Made by a program: the position numbers and the translations under genes. The notes under the pieces were generated by a model. That model did not search any database. It had not been told where the DNA came from and saw only the letters and a list, made by a program, of their open reading frames with translations. DNA of 15,400 nt. Source: Prevotellaceae bacterium UBA3646 (GTDB taxonomy: Bacteria; Bacteroidota; Bacteroidia; Bacteroidales; Bacteroidaceae). The DNA is taken from assembly GCA_002373535.1 (NCBI GenBank), contig DFKL01000058.1, positions 1 to 15,400 of the forward strand, written 5' to 3'. This document shows positions 14,465 to 15,400 of the stretch, in pieces (position 1 is the first letter of the stretch; each line of letters starts with the position of its first letter).

Positions 14465-15226
14465 ATGATAGATACCCATACCCATATATTCGAGCCGGAG
14501 TTCGACGAAGATCGTGACGACGTTGTAAGACGCGCTGCAGAAATTGGTGTTGAGCGATGCATGCTTCCGTGTATCAACGAGGATTCGATACCAAGGATGC
14601 AGGCAGCGGTAGAGCGCTATCCGGGCTTTTGCCATGCCATGATAGGCCTGCATCCGGAGGACGTGCATGCAGACTGGTTGGAAGTTCTCCAGAGAATGTG
14701 GGACAGGATAGATAATCCTGTTGCCGTGGGGGAGACAGGCCTCGATTTCTACTGGGACGACACATTCCGAAAGGAGCAGATAGATGCCTTTGAGTATCAG
14801 ATATGCAAGTCGGTCGAGCTGGACCTTCCGCTGGTAATACACATGCGTAACGCCGAACCGCAGTTGCTGGACGCAATGGAGAGACACAAGGGGGACGGCA
14901 TTCGTGGAATTTTCCATTGTTTCGGGGGCAGTCGTGAGAGTGCGCTCAGGATGATGCGATACGAAGGTTTCGTGTTCGGTATAGGCGGAGTGCTTACGTT
15001 CAGGAACAGCCGCCTTGCCAGGACCCTGGCAGATGTCGTTCCGTTGGACAGGGTAGTCTTGGAGACAGATGCCCCTTATCTGGCTCCCGTCCCGCACCGT
15101 GGTCATAGGAACGAGCCGGCATACTTGCCTCTTGTCGCAGGCAAATTGGCAGAGGTGTATGGTGTAGGCGTGGATAAGATAGATGAAATAACCAGTAGGA
15201 CAGCCCGCGGCATATTCTCTATATAG
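14465..15226 (+). CDS. tatD: TatD family metal-dependent hydrolase/DNase
   Basis: A 253-residue TIM-barrel amidohydrolase-superfamily protein, full length for TatD. Members are divalent-metal 3'-5' exonucleases or DNases linked to DNA repair and fragmentation, and act in the cytosol. The metal-site residues are all present: H5 and H7 (IDTHTHIF), E90 (VGETGLDFYW), H126 (VIHMRNA), H151 (FHCFGG) and D202 (LETDAPYLAP). The C-terminal HRGHRNEPAYLP and SRTARGIFSI are family-typical. It starts 16 bases after the prenyl synthetase gene, so it is probably the third gene of the tonB operon. Whether it corresponds to TatD, YcfH or YjjV of E. coli cannot be decided; the name is generic. Confidence 0.93.
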   Translation: MIDTHTHIFEPEFDEDRDDVVRRAAEIGVERCMLPCINEDSIPRMQAAVERYPGFCHAMIGLHPEDVHADWLEVLQRMWDRIDNPVAVGETGLDFYWDDTFRKEQIDAFEYQICKSVELDLPLVIHMRNAEPQLLDAMERHKGDGIRGIFHCFGGSRESALRMMRYEGFVFGIGGVLTFRNSRLARTLADVVPLDRVVLETDAPYLAPVPHRGHRNEPAYLPLVAGKLAEVYGVGVDKIDEITSRTARGIFSI

Positions 15227-15273
15227 GTGTCATGTCATTCGGAAACGTGATAAAAATATGAAACAAAGGTAAC

Positions 15274-15309
15274 TTTTTTATGTATTCATGGTGATAAGTC
15301 CATAAAAAA
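15274..15309. repeat. 9-base perfect inverted repeat upstream of tRNA-Ser
   Basis: TTTTTTATG (15274-15282) and its exact complement CATAAAAAA (15301-15309) flank an 18-base spacer. The pair lies in the 111-base gap between tatD and the tRNA, ending three bases before the tRNA promoter -7 element. It could be an operator-like site or a weak AT-rich terminator hairpin for the tatD operon; six of the nine pairs are plain A:T runs, so chance is also possible. Confidence 0.5.
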
Positions 15310-15312
15310 TGA

Positions 15313-15320
15313 TATTTTTG
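15313..15320 (+). promoter_or_regulatory. -7 element of the tRNA-Ser promoter
   Basis: TATTTTTG matches TAnnTTTG exactly and stands 17 bases before the tRNA 5' end, a suitable distance for a short leader trimmed by RNase P. No clear TTTG is found 19-21 bases upstream. Confidence 0.55.
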
Positions 15321-15337
15321 TAACCGAAAAAGCTATT

Positions 15338-15400
15338 GGAGAGATGCTCGAGTGGCTTAAGAGGCACGCCTGGAAAGCGTGTAAACGCCAAAAGCGTTTC
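15338..15400 (+). tRNA. tRNA-Ser(GGA), 3' part cut off by the window edge
   Basis: The acceptor 5' strand GGAGAGA (15338-15344) is followed by a D-arm closed by CTC/GAG (15347-15349 with 15361-15363), containing GAGTGGCTTAA. The anticodon stem is CACGC/GCGTG (15365-15369 with 15377-15381), and its loop CTGGAAA holds the anticodon GGA at 15372-15374, reading UCC/UCU serine codons. A long class II variable arm with a perfect six-pair stem, AAACGC/GCGTTT (15383-15388 with 15394-15399), confirms a serine tRNA. The T-arm and acceptor 3' strand lie beyond the window. It is the only RNA gene seen. Confidence 0.95.

Noticed and set aside
15338..15400. The tRNA-Ser gene as an integration site for a mobile element
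   Set aside because: tRNA-Ser genes are common attachment sites, but the gene runs off the window and no integrase or repeated tRNA end is visible here.
1..15400. Defence system, CRISPR array, insertion sequence or phage genes
   Set aside because: All coding space is explained by backbone genes; no transposase, integrase, spaced direct repeats or toxin-antitoxin pair was found.

Overview
The window looks like chromosomal backbone of a member of the Bacteroidales. The genes are Bacteroidota-type: PorQ of the type IX secretion system, the lipoprotein family DUF4837, DUF1573, a short TonB with the PGG-type C-terminal domain, and a large macroglobulin-like protein. Promoters fit the Bacteroidota pattern (TTTG, a 19-21 base spacer, TAnnTTTG), and clear Shine-Dalgarno sequences are scarce. 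The base composition is fairly balanced with many G/C-ending codons. A Prevotellaceae-like or related gut or oral lineage is plausible, but I cannot fix the genus.

Layout. Positions 1-10060 read on the plus strand: the 3' part of an M20 aminoacyl-histidine dipeptidase (pepD), threonine ammonia-lyase (ilvA), RidA, a secreted alpha-2-macroglobulin-like protein, a DUF4837 lipoprotein, a DUF1573 protein with its own strong promoter, and the MeaB GTPase. Positions 10007-12566 read on the minus strand as a tightly overlapping operon porQ-cmk-ispH, whose last gene overlaps the end of meaB tail to tail. From a 169-base divergent promoter region, the plus strand continues with tonB, a short-chain polyprenyl synthetase and a TatD-family DNase (12736-15226). 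The window ends inside a tRNA-Ser(GGA) gene with its own promoter.

How the genes fit together. PepD, IlvA and RidA form an amino-acid catabolism segment. RidA removes the reactive enamine/imine that PLP dehydratases such as IlvA release. The macroglobulin-like protein, the DUF4837 lipoprotein and the DUF1573 protein carry export signals and form an envelope set of unknown function. IspH (IPP/DMAPP formation) and the polyprenyl synthetase belong to the same isoprenoid pathway but lie in two divergent operons. PorQ and TonB, both cell-envelope proteins, share the divergent promoter region.

I found no mobile element, CRISPR array, phage or defence system. The points most worth a second look are: the macroglobulin-like protein, which appears to have lost its thioester and part of the thioester domain; the 54-base in-register antisense overlap of meaB and ispH; the near-leaderless promoter of the DUF1573 gene; and the overlap-packed porQ-cmk-ispH operon.
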